The position numbers and the translations under genes are program-made. The notes under the pieces are model-generated. The model was given only the letters and a program-made list of their open reading frames with translations, was not told the DNA's origin and searched no databases. This document shows, in pieces, positions 25,853 through 34,558 of a stretch of 64,000 nt of DNA (position 1 is the first letter of the stretch; every line of letters starts with the position of its first letter). Origin of the DNA: JACQPU01 sp039961715 (lineage in GTDB: Bacteria; Bacteroidota; Ignavibacteria; UBA10030); contig JABRVW010000042.1 in NCBI GenBank assembly GCA_039961715.1, positions 62,001 to 126,000 of the forward strand, written 5' to 3'.

Positions 25853-26701
25853 TCATCCCAGGATATCTGATGTCCTCTTGTTCGGATGAAATCCAAGGAT
25901 CCTCCCTGCCTTTGCGAACGAAATCAGCGATTGAGGGCCGTGGAAGGAATCCGGGATCTCGCGGGTTTCCGGATAGAACTCCTGCAAAAGCTCCCTGCTG
26001 TCGCGGCCGGTCCAGTTGTGCTCAGCGCTGATGAACATGACCTCGTGAGTGATTCCTGGATCCACCTCGAGTGCTTTTGCGATCGCCTGCGCGACATCGT
26101 ACACATGAATCCAGGCCCACAGGTTCTTCTGCCATTTTGGATAATCCCTGACGAGTTGCGAGTACCTCTCGATCTCAGCATTAACAGGACACCAGATCCA
26201 GGGTGCGCGCAGACAGATGGTCTGCATGCCCGTCCGCCTGCTGAATCCCGCGCAGAGCAGTTCGCAGGCAACCTTGCTCATACCGTAGGGATCCTGCGGC
26301 CTGAGCACGTGATGCTCATCGACGGGCACATAAAGCGGCCACATCCGCCGCGTGCTGAAGGCAAAACCGAGCGTCGACTCGCTGGACATGAACACGAACT
26401 TCCCAATCCCGGCTGCCGCCGCGGCCTCGAGAACATTGAACGTTCCCATCGCATTCACACGAAACACCGCTTCCGGAGGATCGTTCAGCGGATGCGGTAT
26501 TCCGGCAAGATGGACCACAGCATCGTATCCACGGATCGCGCCTGTAAGGGCCTTGAGATCGAGAATATCGACACGATGAAAACGCGCGGGCTGAATGGGC
26601 GGTGAGTTTCTGTCGAGAATATCCGTTTCATGCTCTTTTGAGAGCTCCTCCACCACAAAACGTCCGACCAGTCCGCTTCCTCCCGTGACGAGAATCTTCA
26701 T
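25853..26701 (-). CDS. NAD-dependent epimerase/dehydratase (extended SDR)
   Basis: 282 residues. GxxGxxG in VTGGSGLVGRFVVEEL, VVHLAGIPHP, NAMGTFNVLEAA, the serine of MSSESTLG and YGMSK (Tyr-x-x-x-Lys) define an extended SDR of nucleotide-sugar-epimerase type. The C-terminal substrate region is short and carries many Trp residues (APWIWCPVN, WQKNLWAWIHV), so the substrate may not be a nucleotide sugar. Its ATG overlaps the stop codon of the MBL gene by the sequence ATGA, indicating translational coupling. Confidence 0.88.
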   Translation of the reverse strand: MKILVTGGSGLVGRFVVEELSKEHETDILDRNSPPIQPARFHRVDILDLKALTGAIRGYDAVVHLAGIPHPLNDPPEAVFRVNAMGTFNVLEAAAAAGIGKFVFMSSESTLGFAFSTRRMWPLYVPVDEHHVLRPQDPYGMSKVACELLCAGFSRRTGMQTICLRAPWIWCPVNAEIERYSQLVRDYPKWQKNLWAWIHVYDVAQAIAKALEVDPGITHEVMFISAEHNWTGRDSRELLQEFYPETREIPDSFHGPQSLISFAKAGRILGFHPNKRTSDILG

Positions 26702-28092
26702 GGCCGGATTTCCGCTTTTTCCCCCCTTGCCGGAATGAATGGTTCATGAAATCCCGCCTCCTTCAGCTTCGCACGCAGGGCATCGGCCTGGGCGGGCTCA
26801 CCGTGGACCAAATGGATCTGCCTGAGCTTCCTCTTGTCCATTGCGCCGATGAAATCCGCCAATTCATCCTGGCCTGCATGAGCGGAGAAGGAGTTGAGGA
26901 CGACAACCTCGGCGTTCAGGCGAAACACATCGCCGAAGATTCTGATCTCCGGCTGGCGCTCAACGATTCTCCTGCCGAGAGTATGCTCCGCCATGAACCC
27001 GACAATCAGCACGGTATTTCTCGGATCCTCCACATTGTTCGCCAGGTGGTGCAGAATGCGTCCCCCTTCGCACATGCCCGATGCGGCTATGATCACACAG
27101 GGATCCTTGCGATCGTTCAGTTGCTTTGATGCTTCCACAGACCGGATGTACGTGAGCCTTCCAAAGCCGAAGGGATCGTTGTCGTTGTGGAGGTACCGGA
27201 GCGTTTCACTGTCGAAACACTCGGGATGCATACGGAAAACGTCGGTGGCATGCACGGCCAGGGGGCTGTCAACGAAGACAGGAATCGACGAAAGCCGTTC
27301 ATCATCGAAGAGTTTGAAGAGGGCGTAGACAATCTCCTGTGTGCGTCCAACGCTAAAGGCCGGAATGATCACTTTTCCGCCCCGATCCATGGTTCTGCGG
27401 ACTGCCGAGAGGAGGGATTTGCCCATGTCCGCCACCGGCTCATGAATCCGTCCGCCGTACGTGCTTTCGGAAATAAGAACATCCGGTGAGCCCATGGATT
27501 CAGGATCTTTCAGGATCGGCATTTCCTTGCGCCCGAGATCGCCCGTGAATCCGAGGACCAACGAATTCCGTTTTTCCTTTATCTCCAGAAGGACCGACGC
27601 CGAACCCAGGATATGGCCGGCGTCGAGAAATTTCACCGACACACCGTCTGCTACCGTAAAAGATTTCCTGTACGGCACTCCGACAAACTGACCGATCGTG
27701 TTGTCAACGTCTGCCGATGTATAGAGAGGCTCCGCCGGCGGGCCGTTCTTGCGGCGCTTGTTCAAATACTCGATGTCCCTTTCCTGCAAATAGGCACTGT
27801 CATAAAGCATGACCTGACACAAGTCCCTGGTTGCTCCTGTGGAATAGATCGGTCCGGCGAATCCGCTCTTCACGAGATTCGGAAGATTCCCGGCGTGGTC
27901 GATGTGGGCGTGGGAGAGGATGACGGCATTGATCGCGGTGGCTTCAAAGGGAAAGGTACGGTTGCGCTCGTAGGACTCCGCCCGCCTTCCCTGAAAAAGC
28001 CCGCAATCCAGAAGAATGCGAGACCCGTTGACGGATACAAGGTGCATGGAGCCGGTGACAGTTTGTGCGGCTCCAAGAAACTGGATGGTCAT
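26698..28092 (-). CDS. MBL-fold/beta-CASP RNA-processing exonuclease-like protein
   Basis: 464 residues from the ATG at 28092 (MTIQFLGAAQTVTGSMHLV). The metallo-beta-lactamase part has LDCGLFQGRR, the zinc signature HAHIDHAGNLP, and ESTYGGR; the beta-CASP part has FSVGRTQE, ASGMCEGGRILHHL, and the RMMK-type FSAHAGQDEL, and VHGEPAQADAL. This matches the YsmA/TTHA0252/CPSF73-like bacterial group that cleaves RNA with two zinc ions in the cytoplasm. The normal full domain set is present. It starts an operon with the epimerase gene. Confidence 0.92.
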   Translation of the reverse strand: MTIQFLGAAQTVTGSMHLVSVNGSRILLDCGLFQGRRAESYERNRTFPFEATAINAVILSHAHIDHAGNLPNLVKSGFAGPIYSTGATRDLCQVMLYDSAYLQERDIEYLNKRRKNGPPAEPLYTSADVDNTIGQFVGVPYRKSFTVADGVSVKFLDAGHILGSASVLLEIKEKRNSLVLGFTGDLGRKEMPILKDPESMGSPDVLISESTYGGRIHEPVADMGKSLLSAVRRTMDRGGKVIIPAFSVGRTQEIVYALFKLFDDERLSSIPVFVDSPLAVHATDVFRMHPECFDSETLRYLHNDNDPFGFGRLTYIRSVEASKQLNDRKDPCVIIAASGMCEGGRILHHLANNVEDPRNTVLIVGFMAEHTLGRRIVERQPEIRIFGDVFRLNAEVVVLNSFSAHAGQDELADFIGAMDKRKLRQIHLVHGEPAQADALRAKLKEAGFHEPFIPARGEKAEIRP

Positions 28093-28138
28093 AGGGGGAT
28101 GGGGAATGATTGATAGAAGTTGGGAAAGAATGGGGACA

Positions 28139-28222
28139 ATTCCAATTGCCAATTTCCAGTTTCACATCTGCAGTTTCCAATTGTCATCCTTCCATTGTCA
28201 ATTGTCAATCGAAAATTGAAGA
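28139..28222. repeat. Twelve-unit heptanucleotide-period tract
   Basis: Twelve consecutive 7-base units from TTCCAAT, TGCCAAT, TTCCAGT through TGTCAAT, TGTCAAT, CGAAAAT, TGAAGAT. It is the longest heptad tract in the window; units share an AT-rich core while the period never slips. Confidence 0.85.
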
Positions 28223-28240
28223 TCCCTCGTGCCCTTCAAA

Positions 28241-28310
28241 AGCGAAGGGGCAGCCATCCGAGCGGACAGCCACCCCTTCTTGTGCCCGGCCCCCTCCCAG
28301 AGGCGCGGGC
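28241..28310. repeat. 70-bp direct repeat, copy 1
   Basis: Begins AGCGAAGGGGCAGCCATCC and ends CCCAGAGGCGCGGGC. It contains GAAGGGG...CCCCTTC arms that can fold into a hairpin. The second copy at 28377 differs at a few positions. Confidence 0.9.
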
Positions 28311-28329
28311 CATGCACGAGGATCGTTTA

Positions 28330-28369
28330 CATTCGACATTGGATGTCGATCATTCGAGAATGTCGAATG
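28330..28369. repeat. Inverted repeat between the 70-bp copies
   Basis: CATTCGACATT at 28330-28340 and AATGTCGAATG at 28359-28369 are perfect reverse complements separated by 18 bases. Confidence 0.85.
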
Positions 28370-28376
28370 TTTGATA

Positions 28377-28446
28377 AGCGAAGGGGCAGCCATCCTGGCG
28401 GACAGCCACCCCCTCTTATGCCCGGCCCCCTCCCAGAGGCGCGGGC
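28377..28446. repeat. 70-bp direct repeat, copy 2
   Basis: Same length and ends as copy 1, starting 136 bases later, with GAGC/TGGC and CTTG/TCTTA-type single changes. Confidence 0.9.
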
Positions 28447-28511
28447 AACAGAGTAAGTGTGGAACCAGAGGTTTCAGATTCGAGGTTCAAGGTCTCTTCC
28501 GGATTGACCTG

Positions 28512-28545
28512 GAACATTGAACCCTGAACATTGAACGTTGAAACG
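28512..28545. repeat. Heptanucleotide tract, GAACATT family
   Basis: GAACATT, GAACCCT, GAACATT, GAACGTT, GAAACGC run up to the stop codon of the T9SS protein gene. Confidence 0.75.
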
Positions 28546-31500
28546 CTACTTGATCAAAACCATCCTCTTCGCGCTCACATAATCAGTCGCGATAAGTCGA
28601 TAGAAATACACGCCACTTGGGACCTTGTAACCCTGGTCGTCCGTTCCATCCCAAACGACGCGATAAGTGCCGGCGGCATGTTCGCCGCGAGCCAGCGTCT
28701 TAACCTTTTCTCCAAGAAGATTGAAGACCTGCACGAAGGCCCTGACGAGTTTGCCCTGAACATCGGGCACCTCGAACTCTATGTTCGTCTCTGCATTGAA
28801 CGGATTCGGATAGTTTTGGGCGAGGCGGAACGTTGCCGGGTAGATTCCAACCACCGTCGAGAGCTGGACCCGCACAGCCAGGTCAAATGTGGTATCGGCC
28901 GTGCTCACAACGACATAGGCAGAATCGACCTCCGATGTATCGGCAAGCATCAAGGGGAGTCGTATGATTGAACCCGACCCGGTGTCGATCGGAATATTGT
29001 TCAGGTTATAGGCCACCATTCTGATTTCGGAGCCCGTGGAATTCACGTAGTACTCCATCATCCTGCCTCGGGGAAACACAACGTCTGTGCGATTGACGCC
29101 GGCTCCGGACGCAAGCACAATTCCGACCTGGAGGCCCTTGATCGGAACGTCGTTCGTGAGGTTCAATCGGACTCCAAGCGGGGTGATCTCGAGTGATCCT
29201 GTAATTGTGGCCGCCGCTGTCCGCATTGCGGAAGCTGACCTTTGCGGGCTTGCCTGCTGATCAACCTTGACCAGCTGGCTCGCTCCTAGCAAGGCATTCT
29301 GCAGGGCTACGACATCGAGGACATTGATCGCACCGTCGCGGTTCACATCTGCCTTTGCCGAATCGAGCCCGCTCAGCGTTCGAACTTGCAGGATGTGGTC
29401 GATGATTGAGGTGAGGTCGGCGATATTGACGTCGAAATCGCTGTTGATATCGGCCAGGATGAACGACGCTGTGGCTGTAAAGGTAACGGAGGGGATTCCC
29501 GTGACCGTGGCGGTAACGGAGTACGTTCCGGGCAGATTGCCAAGACGAAGCACCGATTGCGCCTGCCCGTTGGCGTCCGTCACAGACGTTGCCGGCGTCA
29601 GGAGTTGCCCTGTTGCACCCGCGGGGGCGGAAGCGATGGAAAACTGGACGCTCGCACCGGAAACAGGATTTCCGTATGAATCCGTCACTGTTACAACGAA
29701 CGGCTGTGGAAGAACAGCGCCTGCCGGCTGGGTCTGCCCATCACCGCTTGCGGCCAGCGCAGAAGTGGCCGCGGCGGCAACCGCACGTGCCGTGAACAGC
29801 GTCGAATCGCCGGGCAGTACGGCACTGCGTGCAACAACGACGTAGTTGCCCGCGATGGTGCCCAGCGTCAGCGTCGTCGCCGCGTCACCATTGGTGTCCG
29901 TGGTATCCGCCGTCGTGCTGAGACCCATTCCGACCGCCCCGGCCGGGGCTGTAAGGATGCTGAACTGCACAGGAGCACCCGAAATCGGGTTTCCGCCGAT
30001 GTCCGTGATGCGCACCGTGAACGAGGTATCAAGAACAGATGTCACGGTCTTCTGCTGGCCATTGCCTTCAACTTCGGCCAGAAGAGCCGCGGCGCCCGTG
30101 AGGGCCTGGGCGGAGAAGGTCCTTGGAGCCAGGCTTCCGGTGGTTGCCGTTACTTCATACGTGCCGACCTTCGAGCCAAGCGTGAGTCGTGTGGCAGCCT
30201 CGCCTGCTGCGTTTGTGGTGACGCTCGACGCTGAGAGGGCCTGACCGGTTGCCCCGACGGGCGTATTTGTAATCGTAAATTGCACCGTTACGCCGGGCAC
30301 CGGATTCGACCCCGAGTCTGTCAGACGAACGAGATACAGGGAATCCAGCTGTTGCAGAATGGTATCCTGCTGAGCAGTGGTTCCGGATGCGGCCGTAATC
30401 AACGCCGCTGTTCCGGCACGCGCCTGTGCCGTGAAGTCAGCTTGAATACCCGGCAGGGCAATCGTGGTTGCGCGAACCTGATATGATCCCACCTTATCGC
30501 CAAGCGTCAGATAGCTTGCCGCGATACCGGACGCGTTGGTGACAACCAGCGTGTCGCTCAGTGCCGTCCCTGCCGCCCCTGCAGGCTGGCTCAGCAGTCC
30601 GAAGCTGACGTTGACTCCCGGCACGGGATTTCCACTGCCGTCGTTGATCCGGATCGTAAAGGGATTCAGCGTCGAACGAATCGTGTCCTGTTGGCCGTTT
30701 CCACCCACCAGCAACATTGCCGCCGCGGCTGACGTGGCCGTGGCGGTGAAGCTGGCCGGACTGCCCGTGAGGCCGGTCGAACTTGCCGTCACGGCATACG
30801 TCCCCGGTTTGTCACCGAGAGTCAACGTCGTGGAAGCCTGCCCGGAGGCGTTGGTTGTAACCAGTGTTGTTGAAAGCGACTGGCCTGTTGCACCTGTCGG
30901 AACAGATGAGAAGGCAAAGGTCACGGAGACGCCTGCGATGGGATTTCCAAAGAAATCGGTGATTGTCACGGTAAACGGAGACAACGTGGTGCCCGTCGGA
31001 CCACTCTGGCCATCACCGGAGGCGACGGCGAGCGAGGATGCAACCCATTCGTACGCCGCGGGGCCAAGGAGCCTGTCCGACAATGTCCATCGGCTGAACG
31101 CAACGACTCCTGTCTTCATAACGGTCTTCTGCGCCGTGTCTACAACTCCTCCCTGTCGTCGCCATGTGGCACCGTTGTCCGGGGATCTCCAAAGCTCCAG
31201 GGAGACGGGATCGTGGCCATTCAACTCATTCTCAGAATATTTCAATGTCAATGAACCATTGAGTCCCGTCGCAAACGTCGGAGCTATGTCGTAGTAGCGA
31301 AGGACAGACTGGTTTCCGTTGCCGGTCGACGCAATGCCAGACACGCGGGTGATCGTGGTTTGGCCGGGAGGATTGCCGGACCAGCTCACCGTCGCGCCAA
31401 TGTTTCCAAAATTCGATGTGGTTAATCCTCCCGTCAGATTGACGGTTTTTCCAATGGCTCCTCGCAGATATCCCTGTTCATTCAGATTTCCGATCAATGT

Positions 31501-31890
31501 AATCGTTTCGCCGCTTTCCACATCCAGAACGACACCCGGATCCACCGCGATATTGCCCGAGACCGAGAAACTTCCTCCTGAGGTTGACTTGGTACCGGAG
31601 CCGGTAAGGACAAGGTCGTTGTACTGCCTCGCGGGCACTGTTTGGTTCGTTCCGAAGAATTCAAATGTGCCATCGACAACCGGAGGCAGGCCCACCACCT
31701 GGTTTTTCACTCTGATCGTGCCTGTATTGTCGATCTGACCTGAATTCATCAGATCCTGTCCGAGCGCCGATGCACTGCGGAGGAGGACGGAGGCCGCCAT
31801 CCACAGCATCATGCGCCTCATCTGTCGGCGCAGCGCAGTGCCGTCCCGGCTTTTCAGCCGCTTCGCGTCATTCGGTATGGAAGGGTCCAT
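28546..31890 (-). CDS. Exported T9SS-tagged protein with Ig-like repeats and a dockerin-like module
   Basis: 1114 residues. A long basic N-region precedes a signal helix (MLWMAASVLLRSASALGQ). Residues about 50-285 are related to the repeats of the 3.3-kDa-scale giant neighbour (QYNDLVLTGSGTKSTSGGSF). Residues about 287-810 hold five Ig-like (Big_1/invasin-type) repeats of some 105 residues, each with GNPVxGVxVxF and LTLGxxxGxYxVxA. A dockerin-like pair of calcium loops follows (DINSDFDVNIADL, DVNRDGAINVLDV), then a cohesin-like region, and finally the T9SS sorting domain from QNYPNPFNAETNIEF to SAKRMVLIK. It is predicted to be secreted and anchored at the cell surface; probably adhesive. Confidence 0.88.
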   Translation of the reverse strand: MDPSIPNDAKRLKSRDGTALRRQMRRMMLWMAASVLLRSASALGQDLMNSGQIDNTGTIRVKNQVVGLPPVVDGTFEFFGTNQTVPARQYNDLVLTGSGTKSTSGGSFSVSGNIAVDPGVVLDVESGETITLIGNLNEQGYLRGAIGKTVNLTGGLTTSNFGNIGATVSWSGNPPGQTTITRVSGIASTGNGNQSVLRYYDIAPTFATGLNGSLTLKYSENELNGHDPVSLELWRSPDNGATWRRQGGVVDTAQKTVMKTGVVAFSRWTLSDRLLGPAAYEWVASSLAVASGDGQSGPTGTTLSPFTVTITDFFGNPIAGVSVTFAFSSVPTGATGQSLSTTLVTTNASGQASTTLTLGDKPGTYAVTASSTGLTGSPASFTATATSAAAAMLLVGGNGQQDTIRSTLNPFTIRINDGSGNPVPGVNVSFGLLSQPAGAAGTALSDTLVVTNASGIAASYLTLGDKVGSYQVRATTIALPGIQADFTAQARAGTAALITAASGTTAQQDTILQQLDSLYLVRLTDSGSNPVPGVTVQFTITNTPVGATGQALSASSVTTNAAGEAATRLTLGSKVGTYEVTATTGSLAPRTFSAQALTGAAALLAEVEGNGQQKTVTSVLDTSFTVRITDIGGNPISGAPVQFSILTAPAGAVGMGLSTTADTTDTNGDAATTLTLGTIAGNYVVVARSAVLPGDSTLFTARAVAAAATSALAASGDGQTQPAGAVLPQPFVVTVTDSYGNPVSGASVQFSIASAPAGATGQLLTPATSVTDANGQAQSVLRLGNLPGTYSVTATVTGIPSVTFTATASFILADINSDFDVNIADLTSIIDHILQVRTLSGLDSAKADVNRDGAINVLDVVALQNALLGASQLVKVDQQASPQRSASAMRTAAATITGSLEITPLGVRLNLTNDVPIKGLQVGIVLASGAGVNRTDVVFPRGRMMEYYVNSTGSEIRMVAYNLNNIPIDTGSGSIIRLPLMLADTSEVDSAYVVVSTADTTFDLAVRVQLSTVVGIYPATFRLAQNYPNPFNAETNIEFEVPDVQGKLVRAFVQVFNLLGEKVKTLARGEHAAGTYRVVWDGTDDQGYKVPSGVYFYRLIATDYVSAKRMVLIK

Positions 31891-31970
31891 TACAATGACC
31901 TTTGATTAATGGCCGTATTCCGGCGTCAAGGCGTTGCCTTGTTTGTTAAAATCGCATCACTTCAAACCAT

Positions 31971-32008
31971 CCGGTGTCTCCCGGCCTGAGCGGGGCCGGG
32001 CACACCGG
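31971..32008 (-). other. Nested 38-base hairpin in the leader of the T9SS protein gene
   Basis: Outer arms CCGGTGT/ACACCGG enclose inner arms CCCGGCC/GGCCGGG. It starts about 80 bases ahead of the ATG at 31890 in the reading direction. No T-run follows, so it is more likely a structured leader or a weak terminator. Confidence 0.5.
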
Positions 32009-32013
32009 GCAAA

Positions 32014-32031
32014 GCGTTTTCATGAAAACGC
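32014..32031. promoter_or_regulatory. Perfect 18-bp palindrome
   Basis: GCGTTTTCATGAAAACGC is fully self-complementary and lies directly beside the nested hairpin. It could be an operator; no regulator is implied by sequence. Confidence 0.4.
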
Positions 32032-32481
32032 ATCACGTTGTGAGAACACACGTCACCACTCGCGAACCGGAGAGAAGGAGAGAACTCTCCGGCGGCGCGT
32101 TGTCGTGCTGTTCAGACGTTTCCTCCGACGACCATAACCTCATGTCCATAACACTTCCCTTTCGGAAGCCAATTCATGGACAAACCGCCTGCATGCCGGA
32201 CTGGCAGGTCCGGGCGGACTCCACCCTTGAGGGTGTCCTCGGGCGTTCAACATTTGATCGTGAGCACAAGCTCTCAACGTTGAAACGCTTGTTGTCCATT
32301 CCAAGGTTTCCACCTGCACGAGCGGATCTCCGCGCCCCCGGCCTGGATGTCCTCCAGCCCGGTGTCTCCCGAGGGATCGGACAAGACATCCACCAGCCCC
32401 TCTGGGAAGTCCGCGCGTCCGCGGTCGTCCGCGTGACCTCGTCACAGTCCGCATCACGGCTTCTTCAGGTCAGCCACTGCC

Positions 32482-34362
32482 TTAGTATCCGACCGTGATC
32501 ACGCCGTTGTTGGTCAGGCTTCCGCTGTTGTCGAGGTCGCCAGCGACGTTGATGTCACCCGAGTTGCCGAGCGTCGAGCCGCTTGCCAGCGTGAGCGCTC
32601 CCGTTCCTGAGCCGGCCTGACCAACATTCAGTACGCCCGTTGCTGCGATGTTGAGCGTCACGCCGCTGATCAGATCGACGTTGTTCCCGGTGCTGACAGT
32701 TGCGACTGCGAGAATATCCTTCGTGGCTGCGCCCTCAAACTGGAGATTGAAGTAATCTCCCGCGGCAATCGTCTGAGACCCGGCCGTTCCGTCGTAGATG
32801 ACAGTTCCGCCTGCCGCAAGCAAGGTCCCGAAGGTGAATCCGTTCGACCCGCCAAGCCGGAGAGTGCTGTTCGTATTGTCCTTGGTTCCGACAACCGAGA
32901 GCGTATAGGTATCCATATCGGTTGTGATGGCCACATCTCCGGTGCCGCCGTTGTCAAATTCCTGGGCCGTGATGTTGCCGAGCGCGGTCTTCACAGACGA
33001 AGGCGTCCCGTCCGTCCGGAGAATGCCATAGGTGGCAGACGCAATGCTCTGGGCGCCGCCGTCATAGGTCCAGATGGAGGCATTATCCAGCGTGAGCGTA
33101 CCACTGCCGCCGACGGCGAAACTCCCTGAGAACGTCGATGTACCCAGAGCGCCGAGGACGATCACGCCGCCCGTGTTATCCACGGTGGGTGCGTTGAAGT
33201 CCAGGTTCGCGGCAAATCCACCGGCTCCCGCGGAGATTGTTGCCCCCCCGGAGTTCGTCACGTTCCCGGTGAACGTCACGCCTCCGCCGCCGGCTGTCAC
33301 CACGGCTGAACCACCGCTGTTGCTGAGCGTATTGTTAAACGCGATCACGCCGCTGGCCGCCACGGCGGAGATCGTTCCGGCGTTCGTTGCAGGACCCGTG
33401 AAGGTCAGGCCACCGCCGGCTGTCGACCGGATCGTGCCGCTGTTGCCGCTCAACGAGGCGAACGTCAGGTTTCCGGCTCCGATCGTTTCGATCGTGCCTG
33501 CACCGTTCGTCGCGGCCGTCGTAAAGCTGATGCCGCCGCCCGCCGTGTTCTGGATCGTTCCGGCGTTGCCCGACAGCGTACCAATGCTCAAAGCCGCTGC
33601 CGTGGCATTGTGCGTCAACGTGGAAGTTACCGAAGACAGGGTCGTAATCGAGGCCGAAGTCACGCCGGCTCCGAACGACATCGCAGCCGTTATGTCTGCA
33701 ATGGTCGCAAACGATGCCGTTCCGGTGATCGTGAAGGCCTGATCCACCGTGAGGTCTCCTCCGGCGTGCGTCACATCACCCGCTGTGACAGTTCCACCCG
33801 CCTGGAAGGACTTGGTGGCTCCGCCCGACAGGGCCAGGTCACCGTACGAGATCCCGCCCGTTCGGTTTAAGACAGTCTGCGAACCGGTGTTCTTCGTAAA
33901 ACTCACGGTCCCGTTCGAGAAATCGAGATTTCCCGTACTGGTCGCGTGATAGGATGATGCGTCTGCCACTGCGATGGTCTTCGCGCTCGCAAACGAGACA
34001 TCACCAGTCAGCGCGTTGCCGGCGGTCCCCAGCTCCCAATTCGTCGCAATCGAAATGTCGGTATCAACTGCCTTCGGGCTCGCGAGGATCATCCGCAGGG
34101 TCGTGAAATTAACCGCCCCTGCGTTGGTCGCCGTAATGTTTTGTGTCTGTCCTCCGTTATTTCCATTCATGACGACGGTTGGATTGATGGTGACTGCCGT
34201 TCCGCCGGCATTGGTGTTGACAATGTCGCGCTTGACATTGATTGTCCCCGAACCCGTGATGTCGGACGAGGTTCTGAGGTGCTGTGCTGCACCTATGGAC
34301 GCGATCAGCAGAACTGCCGCAATAACGGCAATGCTGCGAGAAAGAAATCTGTGCGTGTGCAT
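32482..34362 (-). CDS. Exported repeat protein, 626 residues
   Basis: From the ATG at 34362 with AAGGAGA seven bases upstream; the frame runs 43 codons further without a signal peptide. A clear signal peptide (MHTHRFLSRSIAVIAAVLLIASIGAAQ) is followed by Gly/Thr/Ala-rich, cysteine-free beta-type repeats (GGGVTFTGNVTNSGG, AGAVNFTTLRM, SGNSGTIRSTAGGGLTFTG) likely to build a beta-solenoid. It ends with SGDINVAGDLDNSGSLTNNGVITVGY, the same ending as the giant neighbour, and has no T9SS tag. Probably surface-located; function unknown. Confidence 0.78.
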   Translation of the reverse strand: MHTHRFLSRSIAVIAAVLLIASIGAAQHLRTSSDITGSGTINVKRDIVNTNAGGTAVTINPTVVMNGNNGGQTQNITATNAGAVNFTTLRMILASPKAVDTDISIATNWELGTAGNALTGDVSFASAKTIAVADASSYHATSTGNLDFSNGTVSFTKNTGSQTVLNRTGGISYGDLALSGGATKSFQAGGTVTAGDVTHAGGDLTVDQAFTITGTASFATIADITAAMSFGAGVTSASITTLSSVTSTLTHNATAAALSIGTLSGNAGTIQNTAGGGISFTTAATNGAGTIETIGAGNLTFASLSGNSGTIRSTAGGGLTFTGPATNAGTISAVAASGVIAFNNTLSNSGGSAVVTAGGGGVTFTGNVTNSGGATISAGAGGFAANLDFNAPTVDNTGGVIVLGALGTSTFSGSFAVGGSGTLTLDNASIWTYDGGAQSIASATYGILRTDGTPSSVKTALGNITAQEFDNGGTGDVAITTDMDTYTLSVVGTKDNTNSTLRLGGSNGFTFGTLLAAGGTVIYDGTAGSQTIAAGDYFNLQFEGAATKDILAVATVSTGNNVDLISGVTLNIAATGVLNVGQAGSGTGALTLASGSTLGNSGDINVAGDLDNSGSLTNNGVITVGY

Positions 34363-34487
34363 GGTGTCTCTCCTTGTCGTTTGATCGTGAATAATGGATA
34401 ACGATGGAAAACCGGATAGATGTTGCGTTTTCATGATGTTTGATCCTTTGTTTAAGAAACGTGCATCAATAGATTGCGCAATGACGG

Positions 34488-34508
34488 CCACCTTTGCTCA
34501 CAAGGTGG
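34488..34508 (-). terminator. Hairpin between the giant and 626-residue genes
   Basis: CCACCTT pairs with AAGGTGG across seven bases, 50 bases after the stop of the giant gene. There is no T-run, so termination may be partial. Confidence 0.35.
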
Positions 34509-34558
34509 TCGAAACTTCGTTTACGGCGGACGGATGGTCATGATGACATTCCTCCTGT

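Larger units (their letters stand above)
28093..28545. other. Gene-free intergenic block of repeats
   Basis: This 453-base gap between the divergent-looking ends (MBL start and T9SS protein end) holds no convincing gene. It contains two heptad tracts and a 70-bp direct repeat pair with an inverted repeat between the copies, described separately. Confidence 0.8.
31891..32481. other. Gene-free 591-base gap with strong hairpins
   Basis: No convincing reading frame lies between the 626- and 1114-residue repeat protein genes; open frames on both strands look like random composition. Four foldable elements are present: the long hairpin at 31971-32008, the perfect palindrome GCGTTTTCATGAAAACGC at 32014-32031, and CCGGAGAG/CTCTCCGG arms at 32067-32092. 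The remainder is unremarkable. Confidence 0.65.

Noticed and set aside
28139..28222. Short regular repeats considered as a CRISPR array
   Set aside because: Units are only 7 bases and there are no spacers or cas genes.
31974..32498. Possible small genes on either strand of the 591-base gap
   Set aside because: Translations are R/P/S/G-rich without any domain, and the region is full of inverted repeats.
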